Below, piece by piece: positions 1 to 8,007 of a stretch of DNA of 64,000 nt. Below the pieces are notes generated by a model. It did not search any database, was not told the origin of the DNA, and was given only the letters and a program-made list of their open reading frames with translations. Source of the stretch: Paraburkholderia rhynchosiae. GTDB lineage: Bacteria > Pseudomonadota > Gammaproteobacteria > Burkholderiales > Burkholderiaceae. The stretch is from positions 1-64,000 of the forward strand of contig NZ_PNXY01000023.1 in NCBI RefSeq assembly GCF_002879865.1, given 5' to 3'. Every line of letters begins with the position of its first letter. The first letter of the stretch is position 1. A program made the translations under genes and the position numbers.

Positions 1-119
1 CGCGTTCCGCCGCAGCCAGCAAATGAAGAAACGGGCGCGGTTGGCCGCTGCATTCGGAGAACTGGGAAACGGCTGCTGGTGCAGCCGGGGATGTGGATTG
101 CTCACTTGACACCGGCCCG

Positions 120-587
120 CTAATGGGTGTCAGCAATCAGAAGGTAGTTGACGTCGTAATGCAGATAACCCGGCAAGGAGCGCCACTCCGAATGATCGAG
201 CCACCGCGTATCGGGAATCAGGCTGGGGTCGGCCTTCTCAGGTTCGCCCATCCAGATCCACGTCCAGCGATGCTGCTGCACGACCGGATAGGCGCGAACC
301 CGAGCCTGTGGCGGAATGCGGCTCTGTGCGGGCGCGCCTACGCACCGGCCGGTCCGGTCGAAGACCAGCCCGTGATACATGCAGCGCACACAGTTGCCCC
401 CGTCCTCCTGCCGTCCCTTCGACAGCTTTGCGCCACGGTGACAGCACCGATCCTCCAGGGCGATGACTTCGCCCTGGGCGTCACGCCAAAAGATCAGTGA
501 CGTGCCCGTGATTGTTCGGCTCAGAAAACCCTCGGATGGAACTTCGTGGTCCCAGGCGGCCACGTACCAGCAATTGCGGATGAACAC
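120..587 (-). pseudogene. Truncated Rieske [2Fe-2S] aromatic-ring oxygenase (VanA-like), N-terminal half only
   Basis: About 155 residues from a GTG start at 587, chosen because GAGGAAAG lies just upstream and the protein then begins MFIRNCWYVAAW, the usual start of vanillate-demethylase-type oxygenases. The Rieske cluster motif is intact (Cys-x-His in RCCHRGAKL, then Cys-x2-His in CVRCMYHG). The reading frame ends at residues LLIADTH, exactly where family members run on (LLIADNLLD-) into the catalytic domain that carries the mononuclear iron. Family members are about 340-360 residues, so the active-site half is missing. The 119 bases beyond the stop do not restore it in any frame. I read this as a decayed or recombination-truncated gene that could not oxygenate a substrate by itself. 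It is divergent from the LysR gene, its probable former regulator. Confidence 0.75.
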
Positions 588-673
588 GACTCTTTCCTCG
601 TGAACATCGTGGGAGAGCCGCAATTAGATGATTTGTGTCAAAATTAGTAAAGGTCATGACATTAATAGATACT
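588..673. promoter_or_regulatory. Divergent promoter region, Rieske remnant / LysR gene
   Basis: An AT-rich 86-base gap between two diverging genes. It holds a short dyad TTTG-TGT-CAAA (632-642) and the palindrome GTCATGAC (653-660). Either could be part of a LysR-type site, but the T-N11-A pattern is not distinct enough to call an operator. Confidence 0.3.
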
Positions 674-1597
674 ATGAGCGAAATTCATCTACACGAGGCG
701 ATGGACCTCAACCTGCTTCGCGTCTTCGACAAGATCTACGAGCATCGCAATCTGACGCAGGCGGCCGAACAACTCGGCGTCACGCAGTCGGCTCTAAGCC
801 ACAACCTGCGGCGTCTGCGCGAGGTGTTTCATGACGATTTGTTTGTGCGGCGAGGCATGTCGATGGAACCCACGGCGAGGGCAAACGCATTGCATGAGCC
901 AGTACGCCGCATCATGGAGACACTTCTTTCGGAAGTATTGGCGATGTCGCAGTTCGATCCGGGAACCGCCCGGCGCGAGTTCTCGCTAGCGATGGTGGAC
1001 ATGGCCGAAGTCGTGTTCTTGCCGCCGCTCATGCAGCATCTGAAAAAGCACGCACCCATGTGCACGCTGCGAACGCGTCGCATGCCGAACGAAAACATCG
1101 CGGATGCTTTGGAAGCCGGCTCTGTTGAGTTAGCGCTCGGCAATATCACGACGGTGAAGGATTCGATCTATCGGCAAACACTGTTTCAACACGACTATGT
1201 AGTGCTCGCCTGGAAGCACCACTCGCGCATCCGTTCAACCCTGAACTGGAAGGCTTACCAAACCGAGGAACACGTTGTCGTAGCCTCCGGCTCAGACGAC
1301 CATCTGCGCGGCAACATCCTTGAGCGCAAGGGCATACGGCGCAAGATCTTCGTTACAGTCGGCGGCTTTCTTTCGGTGCCCTGGCTCAAAGGCACTGATC
1401 TGCTTGCGACGGTTCCGACCCGGCTGAGCGAGGACATTGCGACAGCCGCGGACGTCAAGCAGTATCCATTGCCCGATCGGGCTTCACCGTACGGGCTGTA
1501 TTCGCTATGGCATGCCCGTCAGCATAACGATCCGGGGCACCGATGGCTCCGCGAATCCATCTTCGAATTAATGCACCGCTATCCGGCTATTTCCTAA
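674..1597 (+). CDS. LysR-family transcriptional regulator (NodD/NahR-like)
   Basis: About 307 residues. The winged-helix DNA-binding domain occupies roughly residues 10-70, with the typical DLNLLRVFDKIYEHRNLTQAAE start and recognition helix TQSALSHNLRRLR. The rest is a periplasmic-binding-protein-like effector domain. The DLNLL opening and the FVRRGMSMEPTARA segment are typical of the NodD/NahR/DntR branch, whose members mostly respond to aromatic compounds. Start choice is uncertain: GTG 635, ATG 656, ATG 674 and ATG 701 are all in frame and none has a strong ribosome-binding site; 674 gives the usual family length. It is divergent from the broken Rieske gene, so its original target may be lost. 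Confidence 0.85.
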   Translation: MSEIHLHEAMDLNLLRVFDKIYEHRNLTQAAEQLGVTQSALSHNLRRLREVFHDDLFVRRGMSMEPTARANALHEPVRRIMETLLSEVLAMSQFDPGTARREFSLAMVDMAEVVFLPPLMQHLKKHAPMCTLRTRRMPNENIADALEAGSVELALGNITTVKDSIYRQTLFQHDYVVLAWKHHSRIRSTLNWKAYQTEEHVVVASGSDDHLRGNILERKGIRRKIFVTVGGFLSVPWLKGTDLLATVPTRLSEDIATAADVKQYPLPDRASPYGLYSLWHARQHNDPGHRWLRESIFELMHRYPAIS

Positions 1598-1737
1598 TGA
1601 GTTTCCGAAGGATAGTTGCCCTACAGTTTCAATTGTCGATATCACGCGGGAAGGCGCAAGCCTCTCGGCAATGAGTCATTGCCCGTTCACGATGTCGGCA
1701 TGCTATCGAGGCACCCCTCAAGCAAACACCAGAGACA

Positions 1738-2514
1738 TCAAACTGACGGAGCCGCCGTCCGGCTCCCCGAACGCATAAACGAACTCCGCTCAACAATTGC
1801 CCCAAACAGCAGCCCAATCGTCGTCCACATAATCGCCTGCATGCCGAGCGCCGCCACGCGGAATTTCCACAGCAGCGCGGCAGGAAAACCGGCCGGCACT
1901 TCGTCGATAACGGGCATCGAGATCTGCACCACAGCGATGATCGCGATGAACACCAGCCCCGCCACGATCGAGCCGTTCCATGCGCCGAGCTTCAGCGCCG
2001 CACGACGCCGCACCTTCACCGAAAAGACCAGCGCCGTCAGCGAGATCGCGATCATCAGGAAGAACAGGCCCGTGCGCGTTCCGATCGTCTCGGGGTCGCC
2101 GACCGCTGGCGGATTCGCCGGGTACTTGATGTTCGGAACAATCACCAGCGCGACGAAAGCGCCCAGCGCAAGCCACGCCGACAACGCGCGTGCGCTCATC
2201 GCGCCCACTCGCCCGTACGCGTAGGCGAACACCAGCGAAAACAGTCCGCCGAACGCCGCGCCGTATGTCACGACGCCGGCCAGCAGTCCCAATCCGGCTT
2301 GCGTATCGCGACTGACGAGTTCCTGCTCGTGCGCATGCTGGTGTTCATCCGCATGTTCATGTTCATGCGCCGCGCCGCCTGCGGCCTCGGCTTTTTCTTC
2401 GAAGGAAATCGCCTGATTCACCTGCGGCTCGCCTGCCACGCGGGCAAACGCGAACGTGAGCAGTCCCGCGGCGATGCCTGCGAGCATCCCGCGTAACAGC
2501 AACTTACCGACCAT
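1738..2514 (-). CDS. cbtA: Cobalt transporter subunit CbtA
   Basis: A 258-residue membrane protein with five or six predicted hydrophobic segments (about 5-25, 75-97, 107-127, 148-167, 183-203, 222-243). A His/Glu-rich loop at about residues 50-62 (HEHEHADEHQHAH) is a likely cobalt-binding segment. CbtA with CbtB forms a predicted cobalt uptake system found under cobalamin control in proteobacteria. ATG start at 2514 with GGAG six bases upstream. It follows cbtB by 11 bases, so the two are one transcript behind the cobalamin riboswitch. Confidence 0.9.
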   Translation of the reverse strand: MVGKLLLRGMLAGIAAGLLTFAFARVAGEPQVNQAISFEEKAEAAGGAAHEHEHADEHQHAHEQELVSRDTQAGLGLLAGVVTYGAAFGGLFSLVFAYAYGRVGAMSARALSAWLALGAFVALVIVPNIKYPANPPAVGDPETIGTRTGLFFLMIAISLTALVFSVKVRRRAALKLGAWNGSIVAGLVFIAIIAVVQISMPVIDEVPAGFPAALLWKFRVAALGMQAIMWTTIGLLFGAIVERSSFMRSGSRTAAPSV

Positions 2515-2525
2515 GTTCTGCTCCG

Positions 2526-2735
2526 TTAGTGGCAGGGAAAGCCGAGCAGATGGCGGCCGTCGTGCACGAACTCATGCACGTACATGCCAGGCACTAAAGA
2601 AGTCGCGCCCTGTTCCGCACCGACGAAGTACAGCGCGAGCAACAGCAGCAATCCGCCGAATAGGGCCCAAGGCAGCAATTCACGCAGGGGAATCGGCGTG
2701 GGCTGAATGGCGGGATCGAAAACAGCTTCAGTCAT
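2526..2735 (-). CDS. cbtB: Cobalt transporter subunit CbtB
   Basis: A 69-residue protein with one membrane helix (about 22-42) and a C-terminal tail with four histidines (54, 58, 62, 69; MYVHEFVHDGRHLLGFPCH), the CbtB signature and probable metal ligand set. I place the start at ATG 2735 rather than ATG 2744 or further upstream: AGGAG abuts the 2744 codon but sits nine bases before 2735, and a longer frame would run into the riboswitch. First gene of the cbtBA pair. Confidence 0.88.
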   Translation of the reverse strand: MTEAVFDPAIQPTPIPLRELLPWALFGGLLLLLALYFVGAEQGATSLVPGMYVHEFVHDGRHLLGFPCH

Positions 2736-2784
2736 GATGGACATCTCCTGGGGTAGCGCGCCCCGTTGTCGAATGCAGAGGATG

Positions 2785-2890
2785 GTGCGAAGCTCAGGTC
2801 TGGCTTTCGGCTTGCGATGCCGATTACAGTGGCGCGACCGCGCCGGGCTCTCACCGGCTTCCGCGCTTCGCGGTCCGGCTATTCTACGCG
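2785..2890 (-). promoter_or_regulatory. Cobalamin riboswitch in the cbtBA leader
   Basis: On the - strand the leader reads GGAAGCCGGTGA (2851-2862), then the B12-box-like GCCACTG (2827-2833), then AAGCCAGACCTG ending near 2795. These are the conserved core blocks of cobalamin riboswitches in the right order and spacing, about 50 bases upstream of the cbtB start. By family knowledge, binding of a cobalamin would lower cbtBA expression so that cobalt import falls when B12 is sufficient. Outer boundaries are approximate because I could not fold the RNA. Confidence 0.87.
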
Positions 2891-2947
2891 CTAAACTTCG
2901 GCGCGAGCTATCGCGGGCACGCAAGCGGTATTCATGGGAAGTGGAGA

Positions 2948-3538
2948 ATGAACATACGGCTGTTACTGGTCAGCCATGCGTCGACGGCGGCCCTGCGCAC
3001 GGGCCGCATTCCCGCCGACGATCCGCTCGACGCTCGCGGCCTTGCCGAAGCGCAAGCCGCGCGCGCGCGCTTGTCGTTTGCCGGCGATGCAACCGCTTTC
3101 GTCAGCCCGGCCGTTTGCGCGCGTGAGACGGCGTTAGCGCTCGGACTGACTGCGACGGTCGATGCCGCGCTCGCAGATATCGACTGCGGCGACTGGCAAG
3201 GCCAGCGCCTCGCGGACCTTGCCGCGCACACGCCAGGCGACCTGGCCGCCTGGACGCACGATCCCGAAGCCGCGCCTCACGGCGGCGAGCCGTTCACTCA
3301 GGCCCAGCAGCGAATCGGAGAATGGCTTGACGCACTAGACGTAGCGCCGGACCGCGCGATGGCCCATACACGCGAAGTCGTCGCGATCACCCATGCACCG
3401 CTGATCCGCGCGGCGCTCGTGCATGTGCTGGGGGCACCCTCGGCCATATTTCCACGCATTGAAATCGCGCCGCTCACCGTCGTGGAATTTCAGCGCTCGC
3501 CGCTGCGCGGCTGGACATGGTGGCCCGCCTCATACTGA
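2948..3538 (+). CDS. Histidine-phosphatase-superfamily protein with altered RHG motif
   Basis: A 196-residue protein of the phosphoglycerate-mutase/CobC fold. The catalytic His is residue 10, but the usual Arg-His-Gly reads Ser-His-Ala (LLLVSHAST), so the phosphate-binding Arg is missing. The second histidine (about 149, VVAITHAPLIR) and the SPAVCARETA segment, equivalent to the SxxxRAxxTA block, are present. ATG 2948 is preceded by GTGGAGA. It is divergent from the riboswitch-controlled cbtBA genes; this neighbourhood suggests a link to cobalt or cobalamin (CobC-like alpha-ribazole phosphatase), but the altered motif leaves catalysis in doubt. Confidence 0.75.
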   Translation: MNIRLLLVSHASTAALRTGRIPADDPLDARGLAEAQAARARLSFAGDATAFVSPAVCARETALALGLTATVDAALADIDCGDWQGQRLADLAAHTPGDLAAWTHDPEAAPHGGEPFTQAQQRIGEWLDALDVAPDRAMAHTREVVAITHAPLIRAALVHVLGAPSAIFPRIEIAPLTVVEFQRSPLRGWTWWPASY

Positions 3539-3560
3539 GCGTCGTTGCGCACATCCACCC

Positions 3561-4001
3561 TCACCTTCCCGATATCGACAGGCGCAGCTTGCCCGAACCC
3601 GCGGAGGTCAAGGTAATTTCAGTGCGCTTGCCAGGCGTGCCAAGATAAAAGTGCTGACGTCCCGGCGAATTCTGATCGTGCGTCGCGTCCGGCAGACACG
3701 AAGCAATGTCGGCCGCGACGGCTTGCAACGCATCGGCGGTCGAACCTGAATCGCGATGCGGCGTCCACACGCACTGGTAGCTTCCAGGGGCCGCCGAGCA
3801 TTGCGCGTCCTCGCCATACGGTTGAGCGACGCCTTTGCCGTCGTCCGGCGTGAGGGAAGCGAATCCGCCCGGCCCAGCGGCCACGATACGTTTGAGGGAC
3901 GCGCAGGGGGTCGGCGAATCGTCGGCATTCGCTGCGCATGGCACGATGCCGGCCAGCGAAGCAACAGCGAACGTCGTGAAGAACAGCTTGCTGGTTTTCA
4001 T
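3561..4001 (-). CDS. Exported hypothetical protein
   Basis: A 146-residue protein from ATG 4001, chosen over an upstream in-frame start because GGAGGA lies at good spacing before it and the product then starts with a classical signal peptide (MKTSKLFF, hydrophobic core, ANA cleavage site near residue 25). The mature part has four cysteines spread over it, which could form two disulphides in the periplasm. I do not recognise a family. Tail-to-tail with the phosphatase-like gene. Confidence 0.7.
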   Translation of the reverse strand: MKTSKLFFTTFAVASLAGIVPCAANADDSPTPCASLKRIVAAGPGGFASLTPDDGKGVAQPYGEDAQCSAAPGSYQCVWTPHRDSGSTADALQAVAADIASCLPDATHDQNSPGRQHFYLGTPGKRTEITLTSAGSGKLRLSISGR

Positions 4002-4172
4002 ATCGGCACAGTCCTCCAAAGTGGTTCACGGGTCGATTCGCGGTTTGTGCTGTTCCCCGGCCATCTCCCGCACGCATTTCGCTCCGCGTGGCTCGCAGAT
4101 AGGCATACAACTTGCGTTCTGGTGTTACGGCTGACCGACCTTCAGTCCAATCATTGATCCCACAACCACGCT

Positions 4173-5690
4173 ATGTCCAAAGACGCTGCCAGTCATACGC
4201 CGATCCGCCTTCGCTCGGGAATCGATGGAATCGATAACGTCCTCGGAGGCGGTCTCACGCCACACCGCATGTATCTCGTGGAAGGCGCGCCCGGCACGGG
4301 CAAAACTACCCTCGCCTTGCAATTTTTACTCATGGGCGTCGAAGAAGGCCAGGTCGGCCTTTACATTACGCTGTCCGAGACGCGTGCGGAATTGATCTCA
4401 GTGGCCAACAGCCATGGTTGGGACATCAGCCGGTTCACCATTCTCGAGTTGCTTTCCGACGAGGGCCTCGATCCGCAATTCGAGCAGACCGTGCTGCATC
4501 CGGCCGAAGTCGAACTCGGCGAGACCGTGCGGCATGTCATCCAGCAAGTCGAAGAAATCAAACCGTCGCGCATCGTGCTCGACAGTCTGTCAGAGCTGCG
4601 TCTGCTGTCGCAGAATGCGCTGCGCTACCGGCGGCAAATCCTCGCGCTCAAGCGCTATTTCGCCACGCGCGCCTGCACGGTGCTGCTGCTCGACGACAAC
4701 AAGTCCGACCCTGGCGACGTGCAATTGCACAGCATCGCGCACGGCGTGATTGCGCTCGACAACGTCGTGCACGGTTACGGCGGCAATCGCCGGCGCATGC
4801 GCATCGCGAAGATGCGCGGCATCAAATTTCGCGAGGGCTATCACGACTTCACGCTCGACACAGGCGGCATCCACGTGTATCCGCGCCTCGTCGCCGCCGA
4901 ACATCACGCGGACTTCGACTCGCAAGTAATGAGTACCGGCACGCAAGGCCTCGACTCGCTGCTCGGCGGCGGACTGATACCCGGCACCAATGCACTGTTG
5001 ATCGGGCCGTCGGGCGTGGGCAAAACGACCACCGTCGTTTCGTGTCTGATTGCGGCCCTCGAGCGCGGCGAACGTTGTGTGTACTACGTCTTCGACGAGA
5101 CGCTCGTCACACTGACCGCCCGTTGCGCGACGGTCGGCATGATTCTGCAGCCCTATGTTCAGAGCGGACTGCTAACGCTGCGCCAGATCGACCCCGCCGA
5201 AATCTCGCCAGGCGAATTCGCGAGCGACGTGCGCAATTCGGTCGAGAAAAGGGGCGTGCGATATGTCGCGATCGACAGTCTGAACGCATACCTGCAAGCC
5301 ATGCCCGGCGAGCGCTACCTGCTTCTGCAGATGCATGAACTGCTCGGTTATCTCAATCAGCAAGGCGTTATCACGATGCTCGTGCTGGGGCAGCACGGGA
5401 TCATCGGCGAAGTTCAAAGCGATATCGATATCAGCTACCTGAGCGATGTCGTCATATTGTTCCGCTACTTCGAACACCACGGCGAAGTTCTGACCGCCGT
5501 GACCGCCGTGAAGAGCCGCGCCAACGCACACGAACGCTCGATCCGCCAGTTCCGGCTCACGAACCAGGGCATCGAAGTGGGCGAAGCGCTGCGCGACTTC
5601 GAAGGCGTGCTATCCGGGCTGCCGTCTTACCGTGGCAGCACCGCGCTACTCGGCGCGACGGAGCACATCATCGACACGTCGCGGCAGTAA
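4173..5690 (+). CDS. KaiC-like double RecA-domain ATPase
   Basis: A 505-residue protein with two tandem KaiC domains. Walker A motifs are GAPGTGKTT (38-46) and GPSGVGKTT (278-286); Walker B segments are SRIVLDSLSE and RYVAIDSLNA; each domain begins with the KaiC pattern G-[IL]-D-x-[LV]-L-G-G-G-L. At the place of the cyanobacterial phosphorylation pair Ser431-Thr432 it has Ser421-Tyr422 (DISYLSDV), so only the serine is kept. There is no KaiA or KaiB gene nearby. It is followed after four bases by a hybrid histidine kinase, which implies a signalling pair rather than a circadian clock. Confidence 0.9.
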   Translation: MSKDAASHTPIRLRSGIDGIDNVLGGGLTPHRMYLVEGAPGTGKTTLALQFLLMGVEEGQVGLYITLSETRAELISVANSHGWDISRFTILELLSDEGLDPQFEQTVLHPAEVELGETVRHVIQQVEEIKPSRIVLDSLSELRLLSQNALRYRRQILALKRYFATRACTVLLLDDNKSDPGDVQLHSIAHGVIALDNVVHGYGGNRRRMRIAKMRGIKFREGYHDFTLDTGGIHVYPRLVAAEHHADFDSQVMSTGTQGLDSLLGGGLIPGTNALLIGPSGVGKTTTVVSCLIAALERGERCVYYVFDETLVTLTARCATVGMILQPYVQSGLLTLRQIDPAEISPGEFASDVRNSVEKRGVRYVAIDSLNAYLQAMPGERYLLLQMHELLGYLNQQGVITMLVLGQHGIIGEVQSDIDISYLSDVVILFRYFEHHGEVLTAVTAVKSRANAHERSIRQFRLTNQGIEVGEALRDFEGVLSGLPSYRGSTALLGATEHIIDTSRQ

Positions 5691-5694
5691 CGTG

Positions 5695-7353
5695 ATGGAG
5701 CAACGCGTCCTCATCCTCGCGCCGTTCGGCCGCGATGCCGATGTCATTGCCGAGGTGCTGAACAAGGACCATCGCGTATGTGTTGCCTGCCGCGATACGA
5801 ACGCGCTCACAGAAGCGCTGAACGCCGGCGCCGGCAGCGCGTTGATCACCGAAGAAGCGCTCGCGGACGAACACGCGGTGCGTCTCTTCAATTGGCTGGA
5901 ACAACAGCCAGCATGGTCCGACTTCCCGTTCATTCTGCTCGCGGCCATGCGTGTCGGGCATCGCTCGGCGCACGGGATAGAAGTGCTGGAGCGGCTTGGC
6001 AATGTCGTCGTGCTCGAACGTCCGTTGAACTCGGAGACGCTGCGGCGCGCAGTGGCGTCGGCGCTGCGAGCGCGCGCGCGGCAGTATGAATCGCGCCGTC
6101 ATCTGGCGGAACGGATCGAGGCGCAAGAAGCATTAGTCCAGCTAAACGATTCGCTGGAGAGCCGGATTACAGAACGTACGCAGGAGCTGGCTTCGGCGAA
6201 CAACCGGCTGATGATGGAAATCCACGAGCGCTCGAAAGTGCAGGCCGTGCTCGTGCAATCGCAGAAGATGGAAGCACTCGGGCAGCTCACCGGCGGCATC
6301 GCGCACGACTTCAACAATCTGCTGAACGTCATCATGGTGAATGCGGAATTGATCGCGCGGGTCAGCGGCGACGAGCGCATTCGCGGCATGGCCGCGACGG
6401 TGAAGCGCGCGACCGAACGCGGCGCGAAGCTGACGGGGCAGTTGCTGACCTTCTCGCGCAACAGCAACCTGGACCTGAAAGCCGTAGACGTGGTCGCGTT
6501 GCTGCAAGGCATGCGCGACATCATCACCGTGTCGCTCGGATCGGGAATTCATTACACCAACGACTTCGAAGGCGACGAGATGTGGACGCAGGCCGACGCG
6601 AATCAGCTGGAGCTGGCCGTGCTCAATCTCGCGATCAACGCGCGCGATGCGATGCCGGGCGGCGGCCAGCTCAGCATCCGCGTGAAGGAGCGCGCGGCGC
6701 CTGACCAGACACTCGTGGACGGCCGTTATGTCGTGATCGAAGTCACCGATACCGGCTCGGGCGTGCCACCCAATGTCGTGTCGCGCGTGTTCGATCCGTT
6801 CTTCACGACGAAGCCGATCGGCAAAGGCACCGGACTCGGCTTAAGCCAGGTCTACGGCATCGCGCGGCAAGCCGGCGGCACCGCGCGGCTCTTCAGCGAG
6901 GAAGGCGTCGGCACTACGGTCGAAGTCTGGCTGCCGTTGCGCGACCGCGTGGCGCCGCAGACCACCGAGGCCTCCGATACCGAAGCGAATGCCGTCGGCG
7001 AAAAACGCGTGCTCGTGATCGAAGACGACAGCGAAGTGCGGGCGATGCTCGTCGAGTCGCTGAAAATGCTCGGCTACAACGTGACAGAAGCCGCCGACGG
7101 ACGAGCCGGTTTGAACCGCTTGCAGGACGACAACCCCGACCTGCTGATGGTCGACTTTGCGATGCCGGGCATGAACGGCATCGACGTGATCGCGGAAGCG
7201 CGCAAGCTGCGCAGGGATTTGCCGGTGATTCTCGCGACGGGTTACGCCGACATCGATATTTCCGGTCTCGCGGTGGAACGCTGCACCGTCCTGCGCAAAC
7301 CTTTCCAGCTCGACGACCTGGCGCGTACGATCAGGCTTGGGCTCGCCGCCTGA
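5695..7353 (+). CDS. Hybrid sensor histidine kinase with C-terminal receiver
   Basis: 552 residues from ATG 5695 (GTG 5692 is also possible). Order: N-terminal receiver-like domain (about 1-125) without an obvious phospho-acceptor Asp; coiled coil (about 125-190); HisKA domain with phospho-acceptor His204 in IAHDFNN; HATPase domain with DTGSGVPP and GKGTGLGLSQV; and a C-terminal receiver (about 430-550) with Asp487 in MVDFAMPGMNG. No membrane segment, so it acts in the cytoplasm. It starts four bases after the KaiC-like gene, so the two are almost certainly co-transcribed and the kinase probably reads the state of the KaiC-like ATPase (inference). No separate response regulator is encoded here. 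Confidence 0.9.
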   Translation: MEQRVLILAPFGRDADVIAEVLNKDHRVCVACRDTNALTEALNAGAGSALITEEALADEHAVRLFNWLEQQPAWSDFPFILLAAMRVGHRSAHGIEVLERLGNVVVLERPLNSETLRRAVASALRARARQYESRRHLAERIEAQEALVQLNDSLESRITERTQELASANNRLMMEIHERSKVQAVLVQSQKMEALGQLTGGIAHDFNNLLNVIMVNAELIARVSGDERIRGMAATVKRATERGAKLTGQLLTFSRNSNLDLKAVDVVALLQGMRDIITVSLGSGIHYTNDFEGDEMWTQADANQLELAVLNLAINARDAMPGGGQLSIRVKERAAPDQTLVDGRYVVIEVTDTGSGVPPNVVSRVFDPFFTTKPIGKGTGLGLSQVYGIARQAGGTARLFSEEGVGTTVEVWLPLRDRVAPQTTEASDTEANAVGEKRVLVIEDDSEVRAMLVESLKMLGYNVTEAADGRAGLNRLQDDNPDLLMVDFAMPGMNGIDVIAEARKLRRDLPVILATGYADIDISGLAVERCTVLRKPFQLDDLARTIRLGLAA

Positions 7354-7394
7354 AACGCATCTCCCGTCCCGCTTCGTCAAAAATTCCCAATTCG

Positions 7395-7427
7395 ATAGTT
7401 TGCTAACGATTGTTTTGGAAATACAAT
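7395..7427 (+). promoter_or_regulatory. Promoter and likely MarR operator of the efflux operon
   Basis: The 16-base imperfect palindrome ATAGTTTGCTAACGAT (7395-7410; symmetry ATnGTTnGCnAACnAT) overlaps a candidate -35 TTGCTA (7400-7405). After a 16-base spacer comes -10 TACAAT (7422-7427), only seven bases before the MarR start. This layout fits autorepression by the MarR protein and relief by an aromatic ligand. Confidence 0.55.
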
Positions 7428-7434
7428 ACCGGCC

Positions 7435-8001
7435 ATGACGAATCTCGATGCCTTGCGCCGCAAAGTTAGCAGCACGTTGGTGATCGCTGCCCGAAAATGG
7501 CGGCGTACGAGTCATGGCGTGCTGTCCGCCTTCAATGTCTCGGAGGCGTGCGCCACGCCGCTGCTCACCGCGGGCCGGCTCGGCGCGGCGGTGCGTCAGG
7601 TCACACTGGCGGATTACATCGGCATCGAAGGGCCTTCGCTTGTGCGGCTGCTGGATCAGCTTTGCGCCGCCGGCCTGATGCGTCGCGACGAAGATCCCGA
7701 AGACCGGCGCGCCAAAACGGTGGTGCTGACGAAGGAAGGCCGCGCCGTCACCGCACAAATGGAAGAGGAACTGGTCACGCTGCGCGCGCAAGCTTTGAAA
7801 GGCGTCTCACGCAGCGATCTGGAAGCCACCTTGCGCGTTCTGGCCGCCTTCACCGCGGATTCCGCCGAGTTCCCTGATGAAGCCAAAGCCGCCGGGTCGA
7901 CCAGGGCTAGTAAGGCGACCAATCCTGACAAGCCTTTGAAAAGCAGAACAAGCAGTAAACCCCGCGCAACCGCGCCGCGCAACGTCAGAGGTTCGGCGTA
8001 A
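7435..8001 (+). CDS. MarR-family regulator of the FUSC efflux operon
   Basis: 188 residues. A winged helix spans about residues 30-125, with the wing segment DEDPEDRRAKTVVLTKEG that marks MarR proteins. The C-terminal 45 residues are a basic, Ser/Lys/Arg-rich tail not needed for the fold. It is the first gene of the operon, six bases before the FUSC gene, with an own-promoter palindrome directly upstream. MarR proteins in this position usually repress the efflux genes until a phenolic or aromatic acid binds. Confidence 0.88.
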   Translation: MTNLDALRRKVSSTLVIAARKWRRTSHGVLSAFNVSEACATPLLTAGRLGAAVRQVTLADYIGIEGPSLVRLLDQLCAAGLMRRDEDPEDRRAKTVVLTKEGRAVTAQMEEELVTLRAQALKGVSRSDLEATLRVLAAFTADSAEFPDEAKAAGSTRASKATNPDKPLKSRTSSKPRATAPRNVRGSA

Positions 8002-8007
8002 CGCGTC

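Noticed and set aside
1616..2224. A 202-codon + strand frame
   Set aside because: Antisense to cbtA; the - strand product has clear CbtA membrane and His-rich features.
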